A DNA stretch of 64,000 bases from Megamerina dolium (Eukaryota > Arthropoda > Insecta > Diptera > Megamerinidae): positions 36,907,269-36,971,268 of the forward strand of contig OY978528.1 of the NCBI GenBank assembly GCA_963854835.1. Reading direction: 5' to 3'. The translations under genes were made by a program, and so were the position numbers. Position 1 is the first letter of the stretch. Each line of letters begins with the position of its first letter. Under the pieces are notes generated by a model. It was given only the letters and a program-made list of their open reading frames with translations, searched no databases and was not told where the DNA came from. Positions 9,857 to 21,252 of this stretch are shown in pieces.

Positions 9857-10377
9857 TGTACTAATCTATAAATTGAAAGTTAAAGTTATGGCAACAAAAT
9901 GCCAGTCAATAATTTTAAAATTCTTTTTGTGGCTCAAATATTTTACTACTTCCACATATTTGGTTTATTAAAATCTGATTAGTATATTCATAATAGATCG
10001 TGCAATTAAAGAAGAAAAATATATGTATATAATTGCGAAAAATGATAAAATATGGTAAGTTTCAAGCTTACTGTAGTAGTTGCGGTAGAAATGAGAAAAA
10101 GTGGTCGATATGCCACAATTGTAGGATAGTCCGAACACTGATTACTGATGATAAGGACAAAGCGTGTCTCATATACCTGAAACAAAAACCCTTCTCTCCT
10201 CCCCATGTATTTCATGCAAATGTTATTGTGCATAAAACAGGACCAATATATAAACCAGAGACCGGAAATAATGATTATTTTTAAAAATTCAAATGAAAAA
10301 ATCAACATTTTCTACATGTCGGTGAACACAGCTGAGTACATCAAAATGATACTGATTGAACGCTGAATTGGAACCAC
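9857..10377. other. Spacer with a small unassigned ORF
   Basis: An ORF from ATG 10042 to TAA 10284 encodes about 80 residues with CSSC and CHNC pairs, like a small zinc-binding fold (start MIKYGKFQAYCSSCGRNE). I do not recognise it, and it has no clear splice or promoter signals. It may be chance. Confidence 0.25.
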
Positions 10378-11490
10378 TAAAAATTTTTATTTTTTGAGTA
10401 TTACGTGAAAAAATTAAAATTAATTATTATTTTTAGATTTGTATTTTTTTAATCTTTTATAAAAATTATTGTTTGATTTAAATTTTTTTACTCTATCGAA
10501 AAAATTACTTTTTGTTTTTTATTTTATTCAGAATAAAAATTATTTTTTGAATTTAATTTTTTTTGTTCGGGAATAAAAATTAAATTTTGATATTTATGTT
10601 TTTCCCCCATAAATAAAACTCAAAACATCATAGAGCTTTGTGGTTGTGTACATGGTGAATTTTTTTGTTTGTTTCAATCTCGTCTGCCAATCAACAATAA
10701 AAAATAAAAAACAATAACAACATAAAGAACTGAGTAGATTTATTGACTACTATCTGTATTGGAATATATAATACACAAGTATATAGTTTCAACAAATTTT
10801 CGAATTTCGTCGTCGAATTTTCAAATTTTTCGGCCCATTTTGCATAATTGATTCTTAATAATTGAAATGTGATTAGAACATAAAATGAAACTGCAAATAC
10901 TTTGGAAAAATATAAAAATTTTGCAATGTCTAGAAAACTATTATGTTTTCAAAGTTTTATTTTCGTATTATTACGCACGATTTTACTCAAGAAATTACTA
11001 TTACAATATATGCCGAGGATAAGAAAATTTATTGAAATTATGTATTTGTGTATGGTATATTGTAAAACAAATCTAGTATGTTACGTAGTTAATAAATCTA
11101 CTCAGTTCTTTATTTTGTTATAGTTTTTTCTTATAGCTGATTGGTAGACGAGATTGAAGCAAAAAACAATTTAATCGTGCTCACAACCACAAAGCTGTAT
11201 GATGTTTTGAGTTTTATTTATGGGGGAAAAAAAATAAAAATCAAAATTTAATTTTTATTATCGAAAAAAAAAAAATTAATTCAAAAAATAATTTTTATTC
11301 CTGAGCAAAAAAATAAAACTCAAAAAATAATTTTTATTCTTGAATAATTAAATAAAAATCAAAAAGTAATTTTTTCGATAGAGTAAAAAAATTAAAATCA
11401 AAAAAAAAATAAATAAATTTTAAATAAATAATTTTTATCGTTGATAAAAAAAATTAAAATCACAAAATAATCGTTAAGTTTTGATTTTTA
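10378..11490. mobile_element. Long foldback-type element with AT-rich subrepeats in the arms
   Basis: Inverted arms of roughly 360 bp (about 10378-10740 and 11095-11490) surround a unique middle of about 350 bp. The inner arm parts pair well (GACTGAG-type words around GAGTAGATTTATT, and the TCGTCTACCAATCAGC region). The outer parts are built from degenerate repeats of a 30-40 bp unit of the type AATAAAAATTATTTTTTGA. Inverted arms made of tandem subrepeats resemble the Foldback class of Drosophila. No transposase is visible. Confidence 0.7.
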
Positions 11491-12784
11491 AATATTGTTT
11501 ATAACAATTACGGTCCCTGATATAAACTGAAGTGAGTGATCTTAAACTTTACACACTCTTCAGGTTTGAGTATCCTTAAACCACTTACGAAATATTTGCT
11601 AGATGAATTCATACAAGGTGGTGTTAATAGCTGACTTGGGTTTTTTAAGAAGTTTTACTTCTATCACGTGTACGCTGTTACACGAGCAAATTTTCTTTTA
11701 TGCAAATTTTCTTGAACTATTCTTTCGCAAAAATAGTGTACATGCTGGTATATTTTTGATATATACGTATGCTACTTAATTGAGAAGTAATAAACAAACC
11801 AAAAAACAAGAATCTATAACTTAAAAGGAAATCTGTCCTAGACCTTCATATGCAATATAACTATTTATTAAAAAGTCTTACAATAAGTACCTGATATTTA
11901 TGCATTAATTAATGTGCGAGACACACGTGCATATACAAATACCAAATATGTATTTACAATGCATGCAATAAAGTACACACATTTATACGATCAGACCTCA
12001 ACGACTTATTATCTTAATGAATAATAATAATAATACGTGTTATTGTTGAATTAATTTGATTATGCTTTTTGAATTGATCATATATTGAATACAATGAATA
12101 CTACTATCAGCTGCAATATTTTAAAAATAAAATATTGTATGAATACGCCGTCAATTTTACTTATATTAAAAAAAAAACCAGAGAGACGAACACAAAAATC
12201 AACAACAAAAATACGCAATTCAAAATCAGTCACTTCCGAACGGAAATTGCTGAATATATGTATATTCAACCATAACTACATATCCAACCATAACGTAAAT
12301 AACAATAAATCGACAACATCAATAAAAAAAGGAAAGGTGAAATTAATATATGCACTGTTGCTGCAACAACCATGACTTATACACCCGTTCTATAAATAAT
12401 AGTGTGTTGGTCGATTGTCTGCACGTGATTATCATTGGACAGATTTCGTATTGTGCTTTTGCATATAAACAACAAACATAAAATAAAATAATTATAGGAA
12501 ATCTATTGAACTCATATAATAAATATAGTAGTGCAAATTAGAGGACATTTAAATCAACTAATTATAGGTCTACTTGTACATATATATTGAATATACAGAT
12601 GGATACATTGTGAATAAGTACCTATGTATGTTCGTAAAAAGAAATTCAATGAGCCAATCCGGTATTTACAGCCAATATTCTTTTTAAAAGAACTCAAATA
12701 CTTCTAGCAATTCATTCTTTTGTTTGAGTTTCACCATAACCCGTTATTTCCTATTGGTATTTATATGCACAGAAAAGAAACATA
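11491..12784. other. AT-rich spacer, no gene seen
   Basis: Long AT-rich stretch with a few Asn/Thr/Ile-rich chance ORFs (for example 12085-12375). No domain, TIR or splice pattern convinced me. Confidence 0.4.
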
Positions 12785-13942
12785 CACGGTGGTCCAACCA
12801 AACTGAAACCAATTCAAAACGCTATGATTTTTCTATTGTGTTTATTGAACCCAACCAAAAATTGTTTACAAATATACATTTTTAGAGATTTGATTAGCGG
12901 TTTTCGATTTCACTTTCTTTTGATTGTATTATGGCCTTCAAATATCCGATGAAACCGAGTTGCACCGCATTCTCAGCGAAGCCAACCTTACTCTTCAAAA
13001 TACTCCAGACACAAAAATCTAACGGATTTGCATCCGGCGAATTTGGTGTCTATTACGATGACGAAATGAAGGACGGAACGTTGTTTTTCTGCTCTTCTTT
13101 GTTGACGCGTGCTTTGTACGGTGGTGCTGAGTCCTGTTGGAATGTCTACGAACGAAATGATTGTATGCCCTGGCTTCAGAACGACCTTTAAAACAGTTTC
13201 CCGATAATTTTGGGCATTTATTTTCACCCCACTATCGATGAATATAAGCGGAAAGCGCCCATCGGCCATTACAGCTGTCTACATCACCATCACCATCAGC
13301 GCCGCTTATTTTCTGGTGGCCATCCGACGCTTCAAATTTGCAGCAAACCTCTATGGCAAGTAAACCCGATCATTCTGTTTGTTCACATGTTGCTAAATAA
13401 CGAATGGTGACTCATCGGATAACACAATGTTCCGAATTTCACCACTTTCGGACAAATGAATTAACTCTTTGGCTCTTTCGAGTCTAACTTTTTTTGGGAA
13501 TCGGTAAGATCATGCATTCTTTGCAATATTCGTTGCACGCATTGGTGCGATATGTTCAGCCATCACGAGCCATTTGTCTGCCACTGCGTCTTGGATTCCG
13601 TTCGATTCGCTTGAGGACTTTTGAAACCATTTCTGGAGATGTTGCTGTCTTTCTCTTACCTCCCTCGCGTTTCGCAATGCTGCCAGTATCGTTGTAACGT
13701 GTTATAGTACAATACATACACTATATTCACTTGAAGATGTTTTAGCTGATTAACAATCTCCGGTTGCGATTTTCCAGCCAAATATAGAGCAATCACACTA
13801 TTACGTTTGAATTCCATCACGTAAAACTTTTTTCAAAAAAACAGACCAAAATGCATTTGTATGCTTGTAAACCATAGAATGGACTGTCATCAGGTTAAAT
13901 ATAGCAGTGTGAAATTGGTTTCAGTTCGATTGGGCCGCCGTG
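12785..13942 (-). mobile_element. Degenerate Tc1/mariner-superfamily element (rosa/maT-like)
   Basis: The ends are imperfect inverted repeats (left CACGGTGGTCCAACCAAACT, right CACGGCGGCCCAATCGAACT) both followed by GAAACCAATT. TA precedes the left end (12783-12784), while the right flank has CA. Length 1158 bp. Confidence 0.75.
12930..13818 (-). pseudogene. Tc1/mariner-superfamily transposase, heavily broken
   Basis: The N-terminus reads MEFKRNSVIALYLAGKSQPE from an ATG at about 13818, followed by a helix-turn-helix region with a GSIAKREGGKRKT stretch and by LERAKELIHLSESG and IVLSDESPF (first catalytic Asp). The piece DGRFPLIFIDSGVKINAQNY near 13265-13210 is characteristic of the rosa/maT type of transposase. 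There are many stops, and the last catalytic region is not recognisable, so the gene is dead. The family placement is from motif wording only. Confidence 0.7.
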
Positions 13943-13993
13943 CAGATGAAAAAAAATCACCATCCGCTTGCCCATTACTCGCAAACTTATTTC

Positions 13994-13995
<2 letters not shown>

Positions 13996-14029
<34 letters not shown>
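13996..14029. repeat. (TA)n microsatellite
   Basis: About 34 bases of TA repeat. It continues on the other side of the next element (14639-14650), suggesting insertion into the repeat. Confidence 0.9.
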
Positions 14030-14031
<2 letters not shown>

Positions 14032-14638
14032 CTGCAAAAAATGCGACTGGTCGGGGATGTATCCGGGATCAGTCGCAAAAGTATATGCGACTAATCGCAC
14101 TTTTGATCGCTTTATAATGTAGATTAAATGTAGATTAATACGGTTAGAAATTTTCATTCAATGCATTATAATTCTTAATTATATTTTCTTTTCAATTATT
14201 TGACAATTTACCCATTTTTGCTCTTCGAAACAAAATAATTTAATTTCATTATTTGTATTATAATTCTCATGTAAAAGAAAAATTATTTTTAATTTCTTTT
14301 TACGGGTACAGAGTACACATCAAACAATTTATTTTCATTCATTGCATTATAATTTCCGATTCATATATTTCAAATTTAAATGTACAAATAAAATTGACGT
14401 ATTTTCTCTTCTCGGTTTCGAACCTGGGTATCCAAATATCGTGTGTTTTGCTATCGTATATTCTATCACCGTCGCTGTACCAGATACGCTAAGCAGCAAT
14501 ATGTTATTGTTAACTTAAAAGCGAATTACTTGAAAGTGTAGAAAATCTCTAAATATATTAAATTTTATTTTATTGATATCGAAAAGATTATTCCGGAACT
14601 ACTCTCTTTAGAGATTAGTCGCACCATCTTTTGCAGGG
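14030..14638. mobile_element. 609-bp TIR element inside (TA)n, unclassified
   Basis: The left end CCCTGCAAAAAATGCGACT and right end (inverted) CCCTGCAAAAGATGGTGCGA share a 10-bp perfect core. (TA)n lies on both sides. GCGACTAATCGCAC-type words repeat near the ends. No transposase ORF. It contains a tRNA-like segment (separate entry). Confidence 0.6.
14405..14495 (-). repeat. tRNA-like (Pol III box A/B) segment
   Basis: On the minus strand GGTTCGAAACC matches the Pol III B box exactly (GGTTCGANNCC). A box A-like ACAGCGACGGTGATAG lies about 45 bases upstream. A full cloverleaf is not obvious, so this is more likely a SINE head or decayed tRNA-derived sequence than a working tRNA. Confidence 0.4.
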
Positions 14639-14651
14639 TATATATATATAC

Positions 14652-15086
14652 TGTCTACGCCAGAAAATTACGTCGCGCTCACTGTCTGGTGGTTTTGGTG
14701 CCACCTTTATAGAAGGTGAGTTGCATTCCAGTCTTTAATCGATGTTCAGCAATACTTCGGTTTTTTGTTCTTTCTTTTCTTTACTTAACTTTTCTCGAAC
14801 AAGACGGACAGTGAGCGCATTTTCCTTTTTTTTTATTATCTGTTCTCACGTTATAATATATCTAATTATACAATCAAAATTCTCATATTTAATCCGAATT
14901 GCAATATATATAACAAATTATTGCCGTGTCATTTATATATTTATCTCGAATCTTTTTTCTTGTAATAAATAAAATACTTAAAAAAGAAACAATCGATTTG
15001 TGATTTTCGTGCGTTTCTCTTCCGTCTCAATACGGAATTTCTCTCGATAACGAAATTATTGAAATAAATCAAAATTTGATTTAACA
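14652..15086 (+). repeat. LTR-like repeat, longer copy
   Basis: The start matches 7424 onwards (CTGTCTACGCC, then GTGCCACCTTTATAGAAGG). It contains AATAAA near 14965 and ends around TTTAACA before the Tc1 element. The TG start, possible TATA and poly(A) signal fit a solo LTR of about 435 bp, but I could not see a target-site duplication. Confidence 0.4.
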
Positions 15087-15088
15087 TA

Positions 15089-16737
15089 CAGTGGCTCCCA
15101 GCTTATTTCGTACAGTGACAGTTTAAAAATTGCTGCAGTCGTAATTCCTAATATAGCAAAAATTTGAACAAAATATAAATGCCATTTTTGAAAGGAAGGT
15201 TTGTTTTTTATTTTCCAAAATTTACTTTTTCAAAATTTTAGTGTTTGACACTATAAAAAAATAAAATAAGAAAAAAATAGGAAAATTCATGTCACAGCTT
15301 ATTTCGTACAGTCTCTTTAAGTTCAAACTAAAAACAAAGTATGTTGATTTTAATATTTAGTATGACATCCCTTAGCGTTAATGACAGCCTGGAGTCTACT
15401 TGGCATTGAATCCACCAATTTTTGAGTGATGTCTGGTGTGATTTTTTTCCATTCCTCCATCAGTACCTTCTTTAGGTCTTGCTTATTAGAAATCTTGTGT
15501 TCTTATTTTATTGTCCAAAATAGACTAAAGATTTTCAATCACATTCATGTCAGGTGACTGTGGTGGTGGAGACATCAAGTGTGAGCAGTTCAAATAAGCC
15601 AAGATTGCACAATCCCAGATTTATGTTTTGGGTCATTATCTTGGTAATACCGAAATTCTTCCCGCAAACCCAGTTTGTCTGCACTTTGAAGTAAATTGTT
15701 TTTCAGAATCTCGAGGTACTTCACTTTGTCCATTGTTCCCTCAATAAAAACCAATTCACCTACTCCGGCTGCTGACATACAGGCCCAAACCATCACGCTA
15801 CCGCCACCATGCTTCACTGTGGGCTTAAGGTTCTCCTTGTTTAGCTCGGTATTAGCTTTACGCCAAACATATGACATTCCGTCCGAGCCAAAAATATTAA
15901 ACTTAGACTCATCCGCGAAAATAACGGTATTCCAGAACGCAGGAGTATTAATAATATGCTCTTTGGCGAAGTCAAGTCGGCGTTGTATATTCATTTTCGA
16001 AATGAATGGTTTCTTTCGGGCTACTCGACCGTTCAAGTCATGATTGCGCAGCACACGTCGGACAGTTTCAGCACTGGATGATTTTCCTATTTCACGCTGA
16101 ACCTCTGCAGCCAACTTCGGAGCGGATAACTTTGGATTTTTCTTAATTTTTCGTACAATATAACGCTCGTTTGATGCGTTGAAAATCTTATTAGGTGCTT
16201 CTCTGCCCTTGTTCTCCAACCGATTTTCGCGAACGAAGCGTTGAATGATGTATTGGACAGTTGAGGCACTTAAATTTGTCATTTCAGCAACTTTTCGCAC
16301 ACTCTGACCTTTCCTAAAATGGTTAATTACCAGTTTACGCTGTTCCATCGTTGTACGATGACCCATAAAGCTAAATGTTTAATTTACAGCACTTTAACTA
16401 TTTAAAATAATAATAATAAAAATTGTTATAATAGTTAAAAAGGTCCAAAAACTCATACAATTCAAAAAAACTTTGTAACTGCGCGGCAGAATGAAACTTA
16501 CTTACATTGAAGTTTGTGTACGAAATAAGATGTGAGCTGAAAATCAGCTGATCAATAGTTTTTCTCTCTTGCATAACAAAAAGAAAAATTTTTGGGGTTC
16601 CCCGTTTTCTTATTAGGTTTACTAAACACATACACAGACATCTACATTCAAAACTTATCGATAAGTTTTTTAGTTTCGATGTTACAGCCATGTACATAAA
16701 AATATATACACTGTACGAAATAAGCTGTGAGCCACTG
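15089..16737 (-). mobile_element. Tc1-like element family 1, copy 1
   Basis: 1649 bp with TA on both sides. TIR CAGTGGCTCCCAGCTTATTT (left) against CAGTGGCTCACAGCTTATTT (right, inverted), continuing CGTACAGTG. The word CAGCTTATTTCGTACAG recurs inside the left end (about 15295-15312) and, altered, inside the right end (about 16515-16538), the IR/DR arrangement of many Tc1 elements. It is nearly identical to the copy at 21338-22982. Confidence 0.95.
15350..16366 (-). pseudogene. Tc1-like transposase (DD34E), two small deletions
   Basis: Start ATG 16366 (MGHRTTMEQRKLVINHFRKG), paired helix-turn-helix DNA-binding region, then IFADESKFNIF (first Asp), HGGGSVMVWACM and YYQDNDPKHKS (second Asp). 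Relative to the copy at 21577-22617 one base is missing near 15592 and two near 15505. The frame is lost between them and then regained, so the end still reads the family C-terminus ..CHTKY before TAA at 15352-15350. The stretch between the deletions, which includes the third catalytic residue, is out of frame. Confidence 0.9.
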
Positions 16738-16755
16738 TATATTAGCAATATAGCA

Positions 16756-17068
16756 ATGGTATTGGCCTTCAACGAAAGGCTTAACAATTTAGAAGGTGAT
16801 AAAAAGTGTGCTGATGCAAATACAACAGCAACAGCAAGTAGCAGCAGCACCACCACCACATCAACCGTATCAATAACAACAACAACAACAACTAAAGCAG
16901 AACAAATGAAAGAAAATCAACAGCAACACCGACAACAGCAGCAAGATTTGCCATCAATTATCTATAGCAATAGTTTGCAATTGGTAAAGATGATGGCGAA
17001 AAATGACATTACCAGCAAACATCATCAACACCGCCAACTGCATCAACAATACAATTTCACATGGCCTG
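16756..17068 (+). CDS. Candidate host coding exon, Thr/Ser/Gln-rich
   Basis: Not a transposon ORF. The frame from ATG 16756 (MVLAFNERLNNLEGDKKCAD) runs through a Thr/Ser block and CAA/CAG-rich Gln and His stretches (opa-type repeats common in insect neuronal and regulatory genes), then LPSIIYSNSLQLVKMMAKND. A donor-like CTG/GTAAAG sits at 17068/17069, leaving one base of a codon. Without splicing it stops at 17097. Third-position variety and the mix of charged and hydrophobic residues look coding. I do not recognise the gene. It may be a 5' exon, with the Tc1 copy inserted just upstream. Confidence 0.4.
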
Positions 17069-17184
17069 GTAAAGTTGGCAGATATTTCGGATCATAGTTT
17101 AGTCAAGTAGTTTTTTATTTTTAGTATTTATTATTTTCTTATTTAAGAACGATTAAAATTAACTCTAATTTCTTATAAAGCAAG

Positions 17185-17242
17185 AAGCAGTCGGTGATTG
17201 GAGAGAATATCAGCGATCACTACAACGATGGCAGCAACCAAG
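17185..17242 (+). CDS. Candidate second host exon
   Basis: Preceded by a branch-like CTAAT (near 17164) and an AG at 17183-17184, followed by a strong donor CCAAG/GTATGAG at 17242/17243. Joined to 16756-17068 the frame stays open and reads [19 protein letters not shown]. The implied 116-bp intron is of ordinary size for a fly. The acceptor has a weak pyrimidine tract. Downstream exons were not found in the window. Confidence 0.35.
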
Positions 17243-17266
17243 GTATGAGCTCACCGGCATCTATCT

Positions 17267-17269
17267 CAC

Positions 17270-17300
<31 letters not shown>

Positions 17301-17338
17301 TACATATATATACATATATGTATATATACATATATATA

Positions 17339-17388
<50 letters not shown>

Positions 17389-17441
17389 TATATACATATA
17401 CATATACATAATATACATATATTTATATATATACATATATA
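17267..17441. repeat. (TA)n microsatellite, start of the transposon-filled TA tract
   Basis: About 175 bases of TATATA with occasional TAC and TAT variants. Similar tract recurs between all following Tc1 elements up to 27014, as if one long TA array had been split by insertions. Confidence 0.95.
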
Positions 17442-17726
17442 CAGCTACTCACACTCAAAGTGGGACACAAGAAACATTTTATAAGTTTCGATTTCAAAGC
17501 GATAAATAAAAAAATCTATTACAAAAACACATCGGTATGTTATATTGTTTATCTTTTTATTCAATTATAAAGTAAAAAAAACCGAAACAAATTTCATTTC
17601 AAACAAAACAAAAATTATTTTTAAAATTGTTTACTTTCTTTTCAATAAAAACAGCTCACATATAAAGTGGGACAGTAAAACAAACCGTTAAATTGCTTTA
17701 AAAAAAAACATTCAAAAGTGCATTTT

Positions 17727-18806
17727 TCAATATTTTGTTGATTTACCGTTGCTGGAAATCACAGCTTGAATGCGTCGAGGTACACTTTCAACTAATTTTT
17801 TACAAAAAGACGGTTCAATACCTTCCCACTCCTCTTTAACCATCAGCTCTGCAATATTCTTCGGACGGCGTTTTGCTACTCGTTTTTTAAGTTCAGCCCA
17901 CAAATGTTCAATAACATTTAAATCTGGCGATTGTGCTGGTGTTTCTAATACTTTTGGGCAGTGATAAAGAAGCCAGTTCCGAGCAATCCATGATTTGTGT
18001 TTAGGATCGTTATCCTGGTAGAACACAAAATCTTCTTTTATGCCGATCTTTTCTGCACCGGACACAACGTTCGCTTTTAAAAGCTCAACATAAGATTTTG
18101 CATTCATTGTGCCCTCTATGAAATGAATGTTTCCTACACCAGACTCCGCCATGCAGCCCCACAGCATTAGGCTCTTACCACCAAACTTCACAGTTTTCTT
18201 TATAGCTTTATCTTGAAGCTCTGCGCGTGGTTTTCTCCAGACCGTATGTCTGCCATCGGGGCCAAAAAGATTAATTTTGGTCTCATCAGTAAATAACACC
18301 TATTATTGTCAAAATAAATTACTAATAATGTGTGAAATTGGTATAGTTTCGCTCACCTTTGCCCAATATGCAGCGGGTTTGTTTTCGTGCTCTTTAGCAT
18401 AGTCATATCTTGCCTGCCGGTTTTTTTCTGATATAAGAGGCTTTCGACGACACGATCTTCCATGCAAGTCATTACTTCTAAGGACCCGGCGAACAGTTTC
18501 AGCACATATATCAACATTTTTAATGTCCTTTAACTTCCTTTTTAAGTCAACAGCAGATAAAAGCGGATCATTCTCAATTTCTTTAAGAATAAATCTCTTA
18601 TCTCTATCAGACAACTTCGAACGATTTGAACAATTTTTTTCTTTATTCAATATGGTGCCTCGAGCTTTATACCTTTTTATTATGTTAAACACTGTCGACT
18701 TCTTTCTGTTAACAATTTTCGCGATATCTCGTATTGAAAGGTCCTTTTTATAATTATCAATAATTATTTGCCTCACTTCAGGTGTAGTTTGACCACTCGT
18801 TGACAT
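17727..18806 (-). CDS. Tc1-like transposase (DD34E) with a 57-bp intron
   Basis: Two exons: 18806-18357 and 18299-17727, together 340 residues. The first starts MSTSGQTTPEVRQIIIDNYK, holds the helix-turn-helix DNA-binding part and ends PAAYWAK. The second begins VLFTDETKINLFG (first Asp) and carries FGGKSLMLWGCM, YQDNDPKHKS (second Asp) and SPDLNVIEHLWAEL, with exactly 34 residues between second Asp and Glu. It ends KSTKY, the terminus shared by the other Tc1 families here. The gap 18356-18300 starts GTGAGC and ends TAG; its removal restores the expected WAKVLFTDE wording. All catalytic residues are present, so it may be active. Confidence 0.9.
18300..18356 (-). other. Spliceosomal intron in Tc1-like transposase
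   Basis: 57 bp, donor AAG/GTGAGC, acceptor AATAG/GTG. Unspliced translation hits a stop within it. Splicing joins K and V codons in frame. Minos carries an intron of similar size. Confidence 0.8.
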
Positions 18807-19171
18807 AATGCAATTTTTAATCTTCTTAAGACAAAGAAAACCAATAACACACTGAATATTTTTGTCAAATTAAAGTCTAAAGACGGAATTTTAACGGAAC
18901 TTTTACAAAAACTACAACTGTCCCGTTTTGAGTGTGAGCTTGCATTTGCACAGTAGGCTTATAATATTTCAAATATCTTATAAGGGAATAAGGACAGGGA
19001 GAAATTGGTTATCAATTTTGAATAATTTTTGACAAACTTACAAATTGTTAATAATTGTTCCCCTAAAAAGTAATGTCAGTTACCATATTGGCAATTCAAA
19101 TTTGCGATTGAGGTTTTTACGGCAGTGTCCCATTTTGAGTGTGAGTAGCTGTATATACATACATATATATA

Positions 19172-19545
19172 TATATACATAAAAAAAAAAATATGTGGCA
19201 CTTAAAGCCCCAAAGGACTCATTGGCCGAGCTTCTCTTCCATTACTGTTGTGCGTCTTAAATTTGGACAGTATTAGAAGGGACCTACTTATTTTAGCCGG
19301 TTCCGAACGGCAGAACACTTGTGACATCACTTTTTCTGAGCTTTGTCACAGTGTTCTTTAAGAAGCTTTTTCATGGCAAGTTGTTACTGTCGGAAGAATT
19401 GCCAATTGCTTGCCGACAGGTGGGTACCATTCGAAAGAAAAATCTTTTTGATATTAAATTTGTTATGCATCAGCCGGGGATTGAACCCACGACCTACAGA
19501 TCAGAAGGCGAACACACTAACCACTGAGCTACGGCACCCACATAT
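19172..19545 (-). mobile_element. tRNA-derived SINE-like element, copy 1
   Basis: On the minus strand the head reads GGGTGCCGTAGCTCAGTGG, then a B box GGTTCAATCCCC about 40 bases on: a tRNA-like Pol III promoter. A body of about 280 bp follows. Highly similar sequence occurs at 53937-54303 and 63510-63872, all in this orientation. The far end bears a run of T on the sense strand (A on the plus strand), not the usual A tail. No protein coding. Confidence 0.8.
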
Positions 19546-19682
<137 letters not shown>

Positions 19683-21252
19683 CAGTTACTCACTAAAGTA
19701 AGTACACACGTAGTATGTTCGCGTTCATTCTGAAATAAAAAAACTTTAAAAGTTCTAGGAACATAAATGGAAAAATACCTAATTTTACATCACGAAAGTA
19801 AGTAAACACTATTTACAAAAAATTGAAAAATCAAAGATTACTTGAAAAATTTTCATTTAATATTTGGTAGGATACCCTCTGGCCTTCAAGACTGCATTGA
19901 GTCTATTTGCCATTGACTGAACCAATTTTCCAGTTGTTTCTGAGGTTATTTTGCTCCACTCTTCTACAAGGACTAGTTTTAAATAATTTTTATTGTTGAT
20001 TTGGTGTTTTCGTATATGACGATCCAAATGTTCCCATAGATGTTCTATTGGGTTCATATCCGGCGATTGAGGTGGGGTTTTGAGTTGCTTAGGCACATTG
20101 CAAAGAAGCCACTTCCTGACAATGAGAGCAGTATGTTTGGGATCATTATCCTGCTGGAAGATGAATGACCCCTCAATACCCAAATTGATGGCGTTTTGCT
20201 TTAAATTTTCTTTCAGAATATTCAAATACGCGAATCGGTCCATTATTCCATCAATTATAACCAAATTTCCCACCCCATTCGCCCCCAAACATCTCCAAAC
20301 CATTACTGAACCTCCTCCATGTTTTACTGTGCCAGCCATATTGTTAGGATTGAGTTCAGTATTTGATTTTCTCCATACTTTTCCACGTCCATCGGATTAA
20401 TGAATATTGAACTTGCTTTCGTCAGAAAAAATTACGTTGTTCCAAAATGTTTGATCGTATTCTTGGTGCGCCTTTGCAAAATCTATGCGCTTGCGTCGGT
20501 TGATTTCGTTTACAAAGGGCTTCTTTCGTATATTGCGACCATGGTATCCTGCGCTATATAGGATACGTCGAATAGCTTGGGGGTTGCAGTCTATCCCAAG
20601 CTCATTTTGAATCTCGGATTTAACTTTAGGAGCACTTTTTTTGGGATTTTGTTTTATATTGCGAATGATTATTCGTTTTTCAGCATCAGTAAATGTGGCT
20701 GGGCGACCAGAACGGCTCCTATTTTTGACCAACCCGAAAGTTTCATACTTTTTTATAATCTTTTGAACAGTTGACGCACTTTTTTGAACAATTTTTCCAA
20801 TTTTACGCGCTGATTTATTGTCTTTATGATATTTAATTATTAGTTCCTTTAAGTCCATTGAAATTTCTTTTCCTCTGGGAGCCATTTCTAAAACTTAGTC
20901 CTTATTAATCACTCAACAAGTTTTTAAGTAATTATTGAAATTGATTTTTATATTCCTAACATAAAATTTGCCACTTCGCTTTGGTTTTGGTTTAAACCAC
21001 ACGGTATTTATCCAAAAAAGGCACGCTGTGTACTAACTTTTGTTATATGAAAAATGATGACATCTCAATTAAAACGCTACAGCGTCTAACGGGAACAAGA
21101 TATACTGATATTTTTTAGCGAATAATACAATGCAAACATAAACTGAATCAGCAATTGCAGATAAGACATATAATATACAGAATAAGCTAATATTGGCTTG
21201 GAGTTCAAAGGCAAACGGGGTACTTACCCCGTGTACTTACTTTAGTGAGTAA

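Larger units (their letters stand above)
17442..19151 (-). mobile_element. Tc1-like element family 2, apparently intact
   Basis: 1710 bp between TA dinucleotides. TIR CAGCTACTCACACTCAAAGT (left) against CAGCTACTCACACTCAAAAT (right, inverted), then GGGACAC. A related GCTCACA..AAAGTGGGACAG word occurs inside the left end (about 17653-17676) and GTCCCGTTTTGAGTGTGAGC inside the right end (18922-18941), an IR/DR pattern. Confidence 0.95.

Noticed and set aside
16398..16859. 153-codon minus-strand ORF, partly repeated at 22649-22942
   Set aside because: It lies in the 5' non-coding end and TIR of the two Tc1 copies and shares only repeat sequence. No domain.
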